Assembly (NCBI RefSeq): GCF_964222135.1
Contig: NZ_CAXQBR010000097.1
Span: 1 to 61,415, forward strand
Reading direction: 5' to 3'
Origin: Euzebya sp.
Lineage (GTDB): Bacteria > Actinomycetota > Nitriliruptoria > Euzebyales > Euzebyaceae
Length of the DNA stretch: 61,415 bases
Numbering within the stretch: position 1 is the first letter of the stretch; every line of letters begins with the position of its first letter. The notes below the pieces were generated by a model. The model made no database searches. It was not told the DNA's origin and saw nothing but the letters and a program-made list of their open reading frames with translations. Made by a program: the position numbers and the translations under genes. This document shows positions 1 through 8,245 of this stretch, piece by piece.

Positions 1-46
1 CCCCCCCCCCCCCGTCGGTGGCGGTGGCTCAGCGGCACAGCCGGAC
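1..46. other. left edge, downstream of pnp, starting with a run of 13 C
   Basis: The window opens with 13 consecutive C residues followed by about 33 bases up to the pnp stop codon. On the transcribed minus strand this is a G13 tract shortly after the pnp stop. It could be a real homopolymer, a slippage-prone tract or an assembly edge; nothing else is visible here. Confidence 0.4.
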
Positions 47-2500
47 TCAGCCGCGGCGACGCCGACGGCGACGGCCGCCCTCGTCACCGGCGTCGTCACC
101 GCCGCGCGTGCGGATGCGGCCGCGGCGACCCTCGTCACCGCCGCTGCGCTCGCGTGCCCGGGAGCGGCCCCGGTCACCGTCCGACGTCTCGTCCGCGTCG
201 TCGGTGGAGGCGGCGCCGACGTTCGCCGGCTCGCGGTCCTCGCTGGCCGCGGACTCCGGCGCGGGGGTCTCCTCGGCCGCCGGGGCGGCGTCGCCGTCGG
301 TCGGCGGGTCGATCAGGACGAGGGAGAACTTGTTGCCTCCCTTGACCTCGGCGACCTCGACCCAGAGCTTGTCGCCGACGCTGACGGCCTCGTCGGCGTG
401 CGCGAGCCGCTTGGAGCCGCCCAGCTTCGAGATGTGCAGCAGGCCGTCGGCGCCGGGGCTCAGGCTGACGAAGGCGCCGAAGTCGACGGTCTTGACGACC
501 GTGCCGTAGTAGCGCTCGCCCTCCTGGGGGACGACGGGGTTGGCGATCGCGCGGACGCGCTGCAGCGCCATGTCGGCGGCGGGGCCGTCGGCGGCGTAGA
601 TGCGGACCACACCGCGGCCGGCCTCGTCCTCGACGTCGATCTGGGCGCCGGTCTCCTCGGTGATCTCGCGGATGATCTTCCCCTTCGGGCCGATCACCTC
701 GCCGATCTTGTCGCCGGGGATGTACTCCACGTGGACGCGCGGCGCGTACGGGTTCATCTCCTGGCGCGGCTCGCTGATGCAGGCCGTGATGACGTCGAGG
801 ATCTCGAGGCGGGCCTCCTTGGCCTGGGTCAGCGCGTCGCCCAGCACGCCGGCGGGGATCCCGCTCAGCTTGGTGTCGAGCTGCAGGGCGGTGATGAAGT
901 CCGCGGTCCCGGCGACCTTGAAGTCCATGTCGCCGAACGCGTCCTCCGCGCCCTGGATATCGGTGAGCGTCGTGTACTTGCCGTCCTCGGAGATGAGGCC
1001 CATGGCGATGCCGGCCACGGGCGCGGCGATCGGCACACCGGCGTCCATCAGGCTGAGCGTCGACGCGCACACCGACGCCATCGAGGTCGAGCCGTTCGAC
1101 GAGACGACCTCGCTGACCAGCCGCAGCGCGTAGGCGAAGTCGTTCGGGCCGGGGATGACCGGCAGGAGGGCCCGCTCGGCGAGGGCGCCGTGCCCGATCT
1201 CGCGGCGCTTCGGGCCGCGCATGAAGCCGGTCTCACCGGTGGAGAACGGCGGGAAGTTGTAGTGGTGGATGTACCGCTTCTCGGTGTTCGGGTCGATCGT
1301 GTCGAGCCGCTGGGCGTCGCGGAGCATCCCGAGGGTCAGGACGTTGAGGACCTGGGTCTCACCGCGGGTGAACAGCCCGGAGCCGTGGGCGCGGGGCAGC
1401 ACGCCGACCTCGGCGGACAGCGCGCGGATGTCCGCGGGGCCACGGCCGTCGATGCGGACGCCGTCGTTGACGACACGGCGTCGGATCAGGCTCTTCTCGA
1501 GGGAGCGGAAGGCGTTCTTCGCCTGCTTCTCGAGCTCCTCGTCGGTGACGTCGACGTCGCCGGCGTTGCTGAACACCGCGTCGATGGCCTGCTCGCGCAG
1601 CTCGGCGATCGCGTCGGAGCGGTCCGCCTTGTCGAGGCGGTCGTCGACCAGGACCCGACCGAGCTCCTTGCCGGCCGCGCGCTCGACGGTGTCGTAGACG
1701 CGGGAGTCGTAGGCGGGGAAGGTCGGGTACTCGCGGGTCGGCTCACCGGATGCGCCGGCGGTGGCCATGAACTCGTTCTGGAGGTCGCAGAGCTGCTTGA
1801 GGTAGCCCTTCGACTCCTCGAGGGCCTTCGCGACGACCTCCTCGGTCGGCTTGACGCCGCCCATCTCGACCATCTCGACGGCGTTGGGGGTGGCCTCCGC
1901 CTCGACCATCAGGATGTCGATCTCACCGGACGTCGGGTTGAGCCGGCCGGCCACGACCAGGTCGAAGACGCCCTCGGACTCCATCCACTCGAAGGTGGGG
2001 AAGGCGGTCCAGGCACCCTCGCGGTCCATGCCCATGCGGACGCCGGCGATCGGGCCGTCGAAGGGGATCCCGGCGAGCATCGTCGCCATCGAGGCGCCGT
2101 TGATGGCGAGGACGTCCGGCGGGTTGGACTGGTCCGCGCTCAGGGTGGTGATCAGGACCTGGACCTCGTTGCGGAGGCCGTCGGCGAACGTCGGCCGCAT
2201 GGGGCGGTCCACCAGCCGGCAGGTCAGGATCGCGTTCTCCGAGGGGCGTCCCTCGCGCTTGAAGAACGAGCCGGGGATCCGCCCGGCGGCGTACATCTTC
2301 TCCTCGAAGTCGACGGTCAGCGGGAAGAAGTCGAGGTGCTCCTTCGGCGCGCGGCTCGCCGTCGAGGTGACCAGCAGGATGGTCTCGCCGAGGTGGCAGA
2401 CGACCGAGCCGCCGGCCTGGCCGGCGATCTTGCCGCTCTCCAGGGTGATGGTGGCGCCGCCGATCGTGGCGGACGCCTCGTGGGTTCCGAGCTTCGTCAT
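47..2500 (-). CDS. pnp: polyribonucleotide nucleotidyltransferase (PNPase)
   Basis: This 817-residue protein is a full-length PNPase, the phosphorolytic 3'-5' exoribonuclease and RNA polymerase that takes part in mRNA decay and forms a homotrimer. Two RNase PH-like halves are visible (about residues 10-235 and 330-560) with an alpha-helical linker between them. The second half contains the phosphate/metal-site segment around GSTSMAS and MDFKVAG. A KH domain with IGPKGKIIREI and an S1 domain starting at YYGTVVKTVDFGAFVSL follow. The C-terminal tail is Asp/Arg-rich and ends in a run of arginines, which is typical of actinobacterial PNPases. The ATG is preceded by a GAGAGGAC ribosome-binding site. 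It lies downstream of rpsO, the conserved rpsO-pnp pair. Confidence 0.97.
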   Translation of the reverse strand: MTKLGTHEASATIGGATITLESGKIAGQAGGSVVCHLGETILLVTSTASRAPKEHLDFFPLTVDFEEKMYAAGRIPGSFFKREGRPSENAILTCRLVDRPMRPTFADGLRNEVQVLITTLSADQSNPPDVLAINGASMATMLAGIPFDGPIAGVRMGMDREGAWTAFPTFEWMESEGVFDLVVAGRLNPTSGEIDILMVEAEATPNAVEMVEMGGVKPTEEVVAKALEESKGYLKQLCDLQNEFMATAGASGEPTREYPTFPAYDSRVYDTVERAAGKELGRVLVDDRLDKADRSDAIAELREQAIDAVFSNAGDVDVTDEELEKQAKNAFRSLEKSLIRRRVVNDGVRIDGRGPADIRALSAEVGVLPRAHGSGLFTRGETQVLNVLTLGMLRDAQRLDTIDPNTEKRYIHHYNFPPFSTGETGFMRGPKRREIGHGALAERALLPVIPGPNDFAYALRLVSEVVSSNGSTSMASVCASTLSLMDAGVPIAAPVAGIAMGLISEDGKYTTLTDIQGAEDAFGDMDFKVAGTADFITALQLDTKLSGIPAGVLGDALTQAKEARLEILDVITACISEPRQEMNPYAPRVHVEYIPGDKIGEVIGPKGKIIREITEETGAQIDVEDEAGRGVVRIYAADGPAADMALQRVRAIANPVVPQEGERYYGTVVKTVDFGAFVSLSPGADGLLHISKLGGSKRLAHADEAVSVGDKLWVEVAEVKGGNKFSLVLIDPPTDGDAAPAAEETPAPESAASEDREPANVGAASTDDADETSDGDRGRSRARERSGGDEGRRGRIRTRGGDDAGDEGGRRRRRRRG

Positions 2501-2592
2501 GCTCGCGTCCTCTCTCCCCCAGCGTGTGGGGGTCGGGTGATCGCGGGCGACGACGGCGGTCCGTGGGGCGTCCGGCGGTGATCCGGTTCCCA

Positions 2593-2628
2593 GTGACCAC
2601 GCTCCAGCGCGGGGCGCTGGCTCGTCAC
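2593..2628 (-). promoter_or_regulatory. hairpin in the pnp leader, candidate RNase III site
   Basis: An inner perfect stem CCAGCGC/GCGCTGG (2604-2610 with 2614-2620) is enclosed by GTGAC/GTCAC. It lies about 93 bases upstream of the pnp start. In E. coli and Streptomyces the rpsO-pnp intergenic hairpin is cut by RNase III and pnp is autoregulated through it. A similar role here is inferred from position only. Confidence 0.45.
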
Positions 2629-2732
2629 CACTGACAACCGTGATCGCGGTGCGGGCGGCCCGGGGGCGTCGTCGTCGACTCGCGAGGTGTCTGTGCAGTT
2701 GTTGCCCGCGGGTTCCACCCCACGGAACGAGA

Positions 2733-2766
2733 CGGCGCCGGCCTCCAGGTGCAGCATCCGGCGCCG
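2733..2766 (-). terminator. hairpin just after rpsO
   Basis: The arms CGGCGCCGG and CCGGCGCCG form a perfect 9-bp stem that begins 8 bases after the rpsO stop codon. No U-run follows, as is usual in very GC-rich genomes. It may act as a partial terminator or attenuator between rpsO and pnp. Confidence 0.5.
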
Positions 2767-2773
2767 AGTGGGT

Positions 2774-3046
2774 CTAGCGTCGCAGGCCGAGACGACCGAT
2801 CAGGTCGCGGTAGCGGTCGATGTCCTTGCGCTGCAGGTAGCCGAGGAGGTTCCGGCGCCGCCCGACCAGCATCAGCAGGCCGCGGCGGGAGTGGTGGTCC
2901 TTGGCGTGGGTCTTGAGGTGTTCGGTCAGGTGGTTGATCCGCGCGGTCAGCAGGGCGACCTGGACCTCCGGTGAGCCGGTGTCACCCTCGTGGGTGGCGT
3001 ACTCGCTCAGGATGGTCTCTTTGTCGGGGATCGGCGCCTTGGCCAT
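2774..3046 (-). CDS. rpsO: 30S ribosomal protein S15
   Basis: The protein has 90 residues, close to the usual 89. It begins [20 protein letters not shown] and contains the conserved helices [22 protein letters not shown] and [18 protein letters not shown], with the [11 protein letters not shown] segment that binds the 16S rRNA central domain. S15 is a primary binder in assembly of the 30S platform. The ATG at 3046 was chosen because it gives the family length and has GAGGAG about 10 bases upstream; the frame stays open further upstream into non-conserved sequence. It is followed by pnp and preceded by its own candidate promoter and a structured leader. Confidence 0.97.
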   Translation of the reverse strand: MAKAPIPDKETILSEYATHEGDTGSPEVQVALLTARINHLTEHLKTHAKDHHSRRGLLMLVGRRRNLLGYLQRKDIDRYRDLIGRLGLRR

Positions 3047-3084
3047 GTCGTCATGCTCCTCGTCTGGTCGTCTCCCGCCGGGTG

Positions 3085-3111
3085 GGCCGGTCACAGCTGT
3101 GACGACCGGCC
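3085..3111 (-). promoter_or_regulatory. nested palindrome in the rpsO leader
   Basis: A perfect 14-bp palindrome GTCACAGCTGTGAC (3090-3103) is flanked by GGCCGGT and ACCGGCC arms. It sits about 40-65 bases upstream of the S15 start codon, inside the predicted leader. S15 represses its own translation through leader RNA structures in several bacteria, and the structures differ between lineages. This is a candidate only. Confidence 0.35.
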
Positions 3112-3233
3112 GGGGCACCTGGGGCGGCGTCGGAGCCGACGCGTCCCTGGTCCTCCTGGGCTCACCCGAGCGCCTCCGCGAGGCGGCAACGGGCACGAGA
3201 GTGTGCGGCCATCGGTGTCGACGGCCACACACG

Positions 3234-3262
3234 AGTATGCCCGGAGCGCCCGACCTCGACAA
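3234..3262 (-). promoter_or_regulatory. candidate sigma-A promoter for rpsO
   Basis: On the minus strand TTGTCG (3257-3262) and CATACT (3234-3239) are separated by exactly 17 bases, giving plausible -35 and -10 boxes. The predicted start is about 180 bases upstream of rpsO. No better candidate was seen in the interval. Confidence 0.45.
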
Positions 3263-3270
3263 TCGGGGGG

Positions 3271-3342
3271 TGATCGACGGCGCGGTCGACGGGGTGATCG
3301 ACGGCGCGGTCGACGGCGCGATCAACGGCGCGATCAACGGCG
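3271..3342. repeat. six tandem 12-bp units upstream of the rpsO promoter
   Basis: Six units in strict 12-bp phase, variants of YGRTCRACGGSG, fill 3271-3342 and end 9 bases from the -35 box of the candidate rpsO promoter. On the plus strand they lie within a 50-codon open frame (3237-3389) that would encode a tetrapeptide repeat of the type I-D/N-G-A. That frame has no clear ribosome-binding site and overlaps the promoter, so it is not called as a gene. Confidence 0.7.
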
Positions 3343-3386
3343 CGATCGGGGCCTACCTCGTCTCACGGCGACGGAGGCCCCGATCG
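3343..3386 (-). terminator. terminator of the BON-domain gene
   Basis: The arms CGATCGGGGCCT (3343-3354) and AGGCCCCGATCG (3375-3386) form a perfect 12-bp stem with a 20-base loop. The hairpin begins about 45 bases after the stop codon of the minus-strand BON-domain gene. Confidence 0.55.
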
Positions 3387-3430
3387 TGACCTGCTGCGGC
3401 GCGGCCTCGGCGCGCCCTGGGCGGGCCCGG

Positions 3431-3892
3431 TCAGCGCGTCGGCGCCGGCGTGCCCTGCGGGTGGGTCAGGTCGATGACCGAGCTCACGCCCGGGATGCCC
3501 TCGATCCGGGACACCATCTCGCCGCGCGCGTCATCGGAGTCGAGCGTCCCGCGCACCGTGACGTCACCCTCGACGACGTCGATGTTGAGGTGGCTGAACC
3601 GGTCGTCGGCCTTGATCTCGGTCTGGACCCGGTCGCTCAGCGCGTTGTCGGTGTCCGGGCCGGAGTCGTGCAGCGGACGGGTGGCCTCGGCGACCTGACC
3701 GGCGGCGCGGCGGGCCAGGTCGTCGCTCGTGCCGCCGGTCTGCTCCGACAGCGCGCGGGCGGCCGCCTCGGCCTGCTCGGCGGCCTGCTGACGGCGCTCC
3801 CGGCCACGCTCGGGGTCGGTGTAGTACATCGCGGCGGCGCCGGCGGCGGCGCCGAAGGTGAACGAGCGGATGGCGGTCTTGATGCGTCCCAT
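3431..3892 (-). CDS. BON-domain protein with YtxH-like N-terminus
   Basis: This is a 153-residue protein. The N-terminus has an alanine/glycine-rich hydrophobic stretch (FGAAAGAAAMYY) followed by DPERGRERRQ, a pattern seen in small envelope-associated proteins. An alanine-rich helical region follows. A BON domain occupies about residues 82-145, with VQTEIKADDR, INVDVVEGDVTVRGTL-like spacing and the final hydrophobic strand GVSSVIDL. BON domains are associated with envelope stress and phospholipid binding. The ATG at 3892 has CAGGAG upstream; longer starts add an unrelated basic region. It is divergent from the RlpA-like gene, with 142 bases between the starts. Confidence 0.8.
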   Translation of the reverse strand: MGRIKTAIRSFTFGAAAGAAAMYYTDPERGRERRQQAAEQAEAAARALSEQTGGTSDDLARRAAGQVAEATRPLHDSGPDTDNALSDRVQTEIKADDRFSHLNIDVVEGDVTVRGTLDSDDARGEMVSRIEGIPGVSSVIDLTHPQGTPAPTR

Positions 3893-4034
3893 CGGGGTGC
3901 TCCTGTCCAGTCGGGGTCGGGGGAGTCGGTGCTGACCACACCCCTTCCCGCCACCACCGGGTGCTGACCCCTGTCCGACCGCGCACCTGCGACCCCTCAA
4001 CCGGCCCCGCTCACCTGTCGATTAGGGTCCCCAG

Positions 4035-4931
4035 GTGCGCACGAGGACGGTGAGCAGGGTCACGGCGGCGGTCGTCGTCGCGCTCGCGCTGCCCGCGTGC
4101 GGTGGGGCGGCGGACGTCGCCGCGCCTCCCCCGGCCGTGGGCACCGTCGACGATCCGGGGGCGGCGGCGCGGGCGGCGGCGCTGGCCCGGTACGACGGCG
4201 GCGGCAGGTCCGCGCCGGTCACCGCGACCACACCTGACGTGGTGGGCCGGACACCCGAGGACGCCGAGGCGCTCCTCGCCGAGGCCGACCTCGACCTGCG
4301 GCTGGTGGCGTACGACCGCACCCAGCCGATCACCGTGCAGTGGCCCCGTGCGGGCCAACCCGTCCCCCTCGACCGGACGATCGAGGGCTGGCTGGGCGAA
4401 CCGCCCGCGACCGAGGAGCCGGCCGTGGCGAACCCCTCCCCCGCTCCCCCGGCGGCCGGGCCTGACGTCGCAGGCGCGGCGGCGCCGGCCCCCAGCGCGA
4501 CGCCGGATCCAGCCCCGTCCCCGACCTCGGCCCCGGCCTCGACGGAGGTCGCCGCCAGCTACGTCCTGCCGCCGCACACCGACGGGCTGCTCCGCACCAA
4601 CCCGCGCCGGCTGCCGGCCCTGCCCCTCGGCACCCAGCTGACCGGGCGGGCCAGCTGGTACGGGCCGGGCTTCCAGGGCCTGACCACCGCCTGCGGGAGC
4701 ACCTTCGACATGAACGCCGCGACGATCGCCACCCGGGAGCTGCGCTGCGGCACGGTCGTGCGCATCACCGGGCCGACGGGCCGGACGGTCGAGGCGACCG
4801 TCACCGACTGGGGCCCCGCGGAGTGGACCGGACGGCGCTTCGACCTGTCCGCGGCGGTGTTCAACGCCATCGCCCCGCTCGGCACGGGCGTGATCGACGT
4901 CCGGGTCGTGACCGCGAACGTCCCGGGCTGA
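4035..4931 (+). CDS. lipoprotein with PASTA and RlpA-like (DPBB) domains
   Basis: A 298-residue secreted lipoprotein. The signal peptide ends in the lipobox LPAC (Cys about residue 22). Residues of about 62-122 form a PASTA domain (PDVVGRTPEDAEALLAEADL), a fold that binds peptidoglycan or muropeptides. A Pro/Ala/Ser/Thr linker follows. The last 95 residues form a double-psi beta-barrel of the RlpA/expansin type, with GRASWYGPGF, the CG..FD pair and VTDWGP. A role in cell-wall remodelling is inferred. A TAGGGT box (4023-4028) lies 6 bases before the GTG, so the mRNA may be leaderless. The gene converges on ribF with only 6 bases between. Confidence 0.82.
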   Translation: MRTRTVSRVTAAVVVALALPACGGAADVAAPPPAVGTVDDPGAAARAAALARYDGGGRSAPVTATTPDVVGRTPEDAEALLAEADLDLRLVAYDRTQPITVQWPRAGQPVPLDRTIEGWLGEPPATEEPAVANPSPAPPAAGPDVAGAAAPAPSATPDPAPSPTSAPASTEVAASYVLPPHTDGLLRTNPRRLPALPLGTQLTGRASWYGPGFQGLTTACGSTFDMNAATIATRELRCGTVVRITGPTGRTVEATVTDWGPAEWTGRRFDLSAAVFNAIAPLGTGVIDVRVVTANVPG

Positions 4932-4937
4932 CGCCGG

Positions 4938-5879
4938 CTACCCGTCCTCGGCGAGGAGGCGGCGGGTCTCCTCCACGTCGTCGCCCATCTGGGCGACCAG
5001 CTCCTCGACGGAGTCGAAGCGCTGCTGCCCGCGGAGGTGGTGGGTGAAGCTCACGGCGGCCTCGACGCCGTAGAGGTCGTCGGCGAAGTCGATGACGAAC
5101 GCCTCGACGCGGACCGCGGTGATGCCCTCGAACGTCGGGTTGCGGCCGACCGAGATCGCGGCGGGCCGCCAGGTCCCGTCGACCAGTCGGAAGCGTCCCG
5201 CGTAGACCCCCTCTGCGGGGATCGCAGCGCGGTCGTCGAGGAGGAGGTTGGCGGTCGGGTACCCCAGCTCCCGTCCGCGCTGGTCACCGCGGACGACGAT
5301 GCCCTCCAGGGTGTGCGGTCGTCCGAGCCAGCGGCGCGCCTGCTCGACGTCGCCCCGCTCGACCGCGCCGCGGATCTCGGTCGAGGAGATGACGACGCCG
5401 TCGACCTCGAGGAGGGTGACCGCCTCGGAGGTGAAGCCGAACGACGGCCCGAGATCGGCCAGCGTCGTGACGTCACCCGCGGCCTTGTGGCCGAACCGGA
5501 AGTTGGCGCCGACGACGACGTGGCGGGCCTGCAGGGCGCCGCCGAGGACGTGGGCGACGAAGTCGTCGGGAGCGAGGTGGCGCAGGTCGTCGTCGAAGGG
5601 GAGCGCCACGACCAGGTCGACGTCGAGGTCGGCGAGGGTGCGCAGCCGCTGGTCGAGGCCCATCAGCAGCGGGGGCCGCGCGCCGGGGTTGACGACCTCC
5701 ATCGGGTGGCGGTCGAAGGTGACGACGACGGTGCGGACGCCGTGCTCCCCCGCGGCCTTCTGGGCTCGTGAGATCAGCGACTGGTGGCCGCGGTGGACGC
5801 CGTCGAAGAAGCCGATGGCGACGACGGAGGGGGCGGGCTCGACGGCCTCGAGCCCGATCCTGATCTGTCCGTCCACCAC
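4938..5879 (-). CDS. ribF: bifunctional riboflavin kinase / FAD synthetase
   Basis: A 313-residue RibF, which phosphorylates riboflavin to FMN and adenylates FMN to FAD. The N-terminal nucleotidyltransferase domain shows GFFDGVHRGHQ and, later, ISSTEIRGAVERGDV. The C-terminal flavokinase domain shows GRELGYPTANL, GVYAG and GRNPTFEG. Length and motif order match the family. It starts 11 bases after truB in the conserved rbfA-nrnA-truB-ribF order. No FMN riboswitch was seen, which is expected for a gene inside an operon. Confidence 0.96.
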   Translation of the reverse strand: MVDGQIRIGLEAVEPAPSVVAIGFFDGVHRGHQSLISRAQKAAGEHGVRTVVVTFDRHPMEVVNPGARPPLLMGLDQRLRTLADLDVDLVVALPFDDDLRHLAPDDFVAHVLGGALQARHVVVGANFRFGHKAAGDVTTLADLGPSFGFTSEAVTLLEVDGVVISSTEIRGAVERGDVEQARRWLGRPHTLEGIVVRGDQRGRELGYPTANLLLDDRAAIPAEGVYAGRFRLVDGTWRPAAISVGRNPTFEGITAVRVEAFVIDFADDLYGVEAAVSFTHHLRGQQRFDSVEELVAQMGDDVEETRRLLAEDG

Positions 5880-5890
5880 GTGCGGCCCCT

Positions 5891-6832
5891 CTAGTTGAAG
5901 ACCACGTCGGGACGGGCGGATCGCCCGTCGTCGGTCATGACCGCGAGGAGGTCCCCGCCCTCGTCGAGGACGCAGACCGTCCCGTCGTGGCCGGTGCTCG
6001 GCAGCGGCCTGCCGTTGCGCACCGCCGCGGCGTCGTCACCGGACACGATGATCGACGGGAACTCGGCCATGGCGTCCGCGGGTGACATGACCGCGTCGGC
6101 GAAGTCGCCCGCCTCAGCCATCTTCTGCAGCGCGTCGAGGTCCCGCGCGTCGTCGGCGGCGAACCGGCCGGACCCGAGCCGCCGGAGCGCGGTGAGGTGG
6201 GCGCCCACGCCGAGGCGGTCACCCACGTCGGCGGCGAGGGTGCGGATGTACGTGCCCGCCGAGCAGGTCACGAGGAACGTCGCCTCGGCCGCGGGGCCGG
6301 GGACGAAGTCGGCCAGGACGATGTCGTGGATCGTGACCGGTCGGGGGTCGCGCTCGACCTCCTCACCCCGGCGCGCCTTGGCGTACAGCCGCTCACCGCC
6401 CACCTTGACCGCCGACACCATCGGCGGGATCTGGGTGATGTCGCCGACGAAGGCCTTGAGCGCGTCGCACAGCGCCTCCTCGGTGACCGCGGACGCGTCG
6501 GTGACGGACGTCTCCTCGCCGGCGGCGTCCAGCGTGGTCGTGGTCCGGCCGAGCCGCATCCGCGCGTCGTAGGTCTTCTCCGACGCCTGGAGGTAGGGCA
6601 CCAGCCGGGTGGCGCGGCCGATGCACACGACGAGGACACCCGTCGCGTCGGGGTCGAGGGTGCCGGCGTGCCCGACCTTCGGTCCCCTCCGGTTGCCGCG
6701 ACGTCCCGGCTTGGACCCGACGATCCGCCGGATGGCGCCGACGACGTCGTGCGAGGTCATGCCGGGGCCCTTGTCGACCACGACGACCCCCTCGACGCCG
6801 TCCGTGCCCGGGGCGGGGGCGGGTGCGGTCAC
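5891..6832 (-). CDS. truB: tRNA pseudouridine(55) synthase
   Basis: A 313-residue TruB, which isomerises U55 in the T-loop of tRNAs. Motif I around VVDKGPGMTSHDVV and the catalytic region GHAGTLDPDATGVL, with Asp60 as the nucleophile, are intact; KTYDARMRLG and GTYIRTLAADVG follow. The C-terminal portion resembles the short PUA-like tail of bacterial TruB. The start codon overlaps the end of nrnA by 4 bases (6829-6832), which suggests translational coupling. Confidence 0.96.
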   Translation of the reverse strand: MTAPAPAPGTDGVEGVVVVDKGPGMTSHDVVGAIRRIVGSKPGRRGNRRGPKVGHAGTLDPDATGVLVVCIGRATRLVPYLQASEKTYDARMRLGRTTTTLDAAGEETSVTDASAVTEEALCDALKAFVGDITQIPPMVSAVKVGGERLYAKARRGEEVERDPRPVTIHDIVLADFVPGPAAEATFLVTCSAGTYIRTLAADVGDRLGVGAHLTALRRLGSGRFAADDARDLDALQKMAEAGDFADAVMSPADAMAEFPSIIVSGDDAAAVRNGRPLPSTGHDGTVCVLDEGGDLLAVMTDDGRSARPDVVFN

Positions 6833-7851
6833 GACGGGAGTCCACGCAGGCGGGCGGCGACCGCCGCGATCACGTCCTCGACGTCGCCGTGGCCGGTGAA
6901 GCCCGCGGCCATCCGGTGCCCGCCGCCGCCGAGGCCCTGGGCCACCGCGGCGACGTCGACCGCGCCGCGGGAGCGGAGAGAGGTCCGCCAGGCGCCGGCT
7001 GCGGTCTCGCGCAGCAGGCAGGTCACGTCCGCGGACTCGACCTTGCGGAGCAGGTCGATCAGGCCGTCGACGTCGGTGTCGCCCGCGCCGGTGTCGGCGA
7101 CGTCGGCGATCGACACCCAGCTGCAGACCATCCGGTCGTCGACCCTGGCCCTGCCGGTGACGCGGCTCACGAGGGTGAGGAAGCCGGGGCTGGCCGACTC
7201 GTACACGGCCCGGGCGATGCCGACGTGGTCCGCGCCGGCCTCGAGCAGCCGGGCGGCGACGCGGTGGTCATCGGGGGTGGTCGCCGCGAAGCCGAACCGG
7301 CCGGTGTCGGTGAGGACGGCGAGGTAGAGGGCGTCCGCGATCGCCGACGTCACCTCCGCCCCCAGGGCGTCGATGAGCCGCAGGGCGAGCACCCCCGTGG
7401 ACGAGGCGGTCGGGTCGACGACGCGGATGTCGCCGAAGGCCTCCCCCACGGCGTGGTGGTCGACGACGACGACCGTCCCGGCGCCGTCGAGCACACCGGA
7501 CAGGGTCCCCAGCCGGTGCGCGGCGGCGGAGTCGCACGCGAGGACCACGTCGGGGGCCGCCGGGACGTCGTCGGGGTGGGCGACGCGGTCCAGGAGCGGG
7601 AGGAACGACCACGCGGGGTCGACCGGCGCCGGCGGCTCACCGGGATCCCGCGACCCCCACGCGGGGATCGCCGTGATCCCCAGCCCGTCGAGCGCCGCGG
7701 TCAGCGCGAGCAGCGATCCGAGCGCATCGCCGTCGGGGTTGACGTGGCCGGTGACGACCACCGTGCCCGCTTCGCGGAGGGCCTCGACGGCGTCAGCCAT
7801 GGCACCCTCCAGCGCGGCCGGTCGGTCGAGCAGCCCCGGGTCACTCGCCAT
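6829..7851 (-). CDS. nrnA: DHH-family phosphoesterase (NrnA-type nanoRNase / pAp phosphatase)
   Basis: A 340-residue DHH/DHHA1 protein. The metal-binding motifs are HVNPDGD (about 36-42), the DHH motif in VVVDHHAVGE, and the C-terminal DHHA1 signature GGGGHRMAAGF. NrnA-type enzymes degrade 2-5-mers of RNA and dephosphorylate pAp. Position between rbfA and truB is the normal actinobacterial context, which supports this rather than RecJ or a pyrophosphatase. It overlaps rbfA by 11 bases and truB by 4. Confidence 0.9.
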   Translation of the reverse strand: MASDPGLLDRPAALEGAMADAVEALREAGTVVVTGHVNPDGDALGSLLALTAALDGLGITAIPAWGSRDPGEPPAPVDPAWSFLPLLDRVAHPDDVPAAPDVVLACDSAAAHRLGTLSGVLDGAGTVVVVDHHAVGEAFGDIRVVDPTASSTGVLALRLIDALGAEVTSAIADALYLAVLTDTGRFGFAATTPDDHRVAARLLEAGADHVGIARAVYESASPGFLTLVSRVTGRARVDDRMVCSWVSIADVADTGAGDTDVDGLIDLLRKVESADVTCLLRETAAGAWRTSLRSRGAVDVAAVAQGLGGGGHRMAAGFTGHGDVEDVIAAVAARLRGLPS

Positions 7852-8245
7852 CGGGTCCGGCCTCCACGTCCTGGGCGTCCGGGCGCGCGGGCCCCTGCTC
7901 GGAGTCGGCGAGGGAGTCGAGGATCGCCTCGATCCGACGTCCCCGGTCGGCGACGTCGTCGATGGCGAAGACGACCTCGGGGACCTTTCGGACCCCGAGT
8001 GCCTGGCCGAGGTCGCGGCGGATCAGGCCGCTGGCCGACTCGAGGCCGGCGGCGGTCCGCTCGCGCTCGACCGCGGTGTCGGGGAGGACGGTGTAGTAGA
8101 CGGTCGCCAGCTCGTTGTCGCGCGACATGCGCACGTCGGTGATCGTCACGAACCCGACCCGCGGGTCCTTCACCTTCGGCAGCATGGCGCCGACGAGCTC
8201 CTTGACCCGCTCGGCGAGGCGCCGGCCCTTCTCCGGACTGCTCAT
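7841..8245 (-). CDS. rbfA: 30S ribosome-binding factor A
   Basis: A 134-residue RbfA, a KH-fold protein that binds immature 30S subunits and helps 16S 5'-end maturation. It shows KGRRLAERVKELVGAML, DPRVGFVTITDVRMSRD and the C-terminal PEVVFAIDD. The acidic tail EQGPARPDAQDVEAGPDGE is an extension beyond the core. The ATG at 8245 overlaps the ylxP stop by 4 bases; the same frame is open far upstream but is non-conserved there. Confidence 0.95.
   Translation of the reverse strand: MSSPEKGRRLAERVKELVGAMLPKVKDPRVGFVTITDVRMSRDNELATVYYTVLPDTAVERERTAAGLESASGLIRRDLGQALGVRKVPEVVFAIDDVADRGRRIEAILDSLADSEQGPARPDAQDVEAGPDGE

Noticed and set aside
2774-3337. A longer version of S15 with a 97-residue N-terminal extension
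   Set aside because: The extension reads through the tandem repeat and the promoter and has no similarity to S15; the short start has a good ribosome-binding site.
3237-3389. A 50-codon plus-strand frame with a tetrapeptide repeat and a basic end
   Set aside because: No ribosome-binding site, overlaps the candidate rpsO promoter and the BON-gene terminator. Kept only as a repeat; translation would need experimental proof.
4035-4931. RlpA-like lipoprotein as a resuscitation-promoting factor
   Set aside because: The C-terminal domain has the double-psi barrel pattern but no lysozyme-like Rpf domain.
5880-5890. FMN riboswitch upstream of ribF
   Set aside because: Only 11 bases separate ribF from truB; no room for the aptamer.
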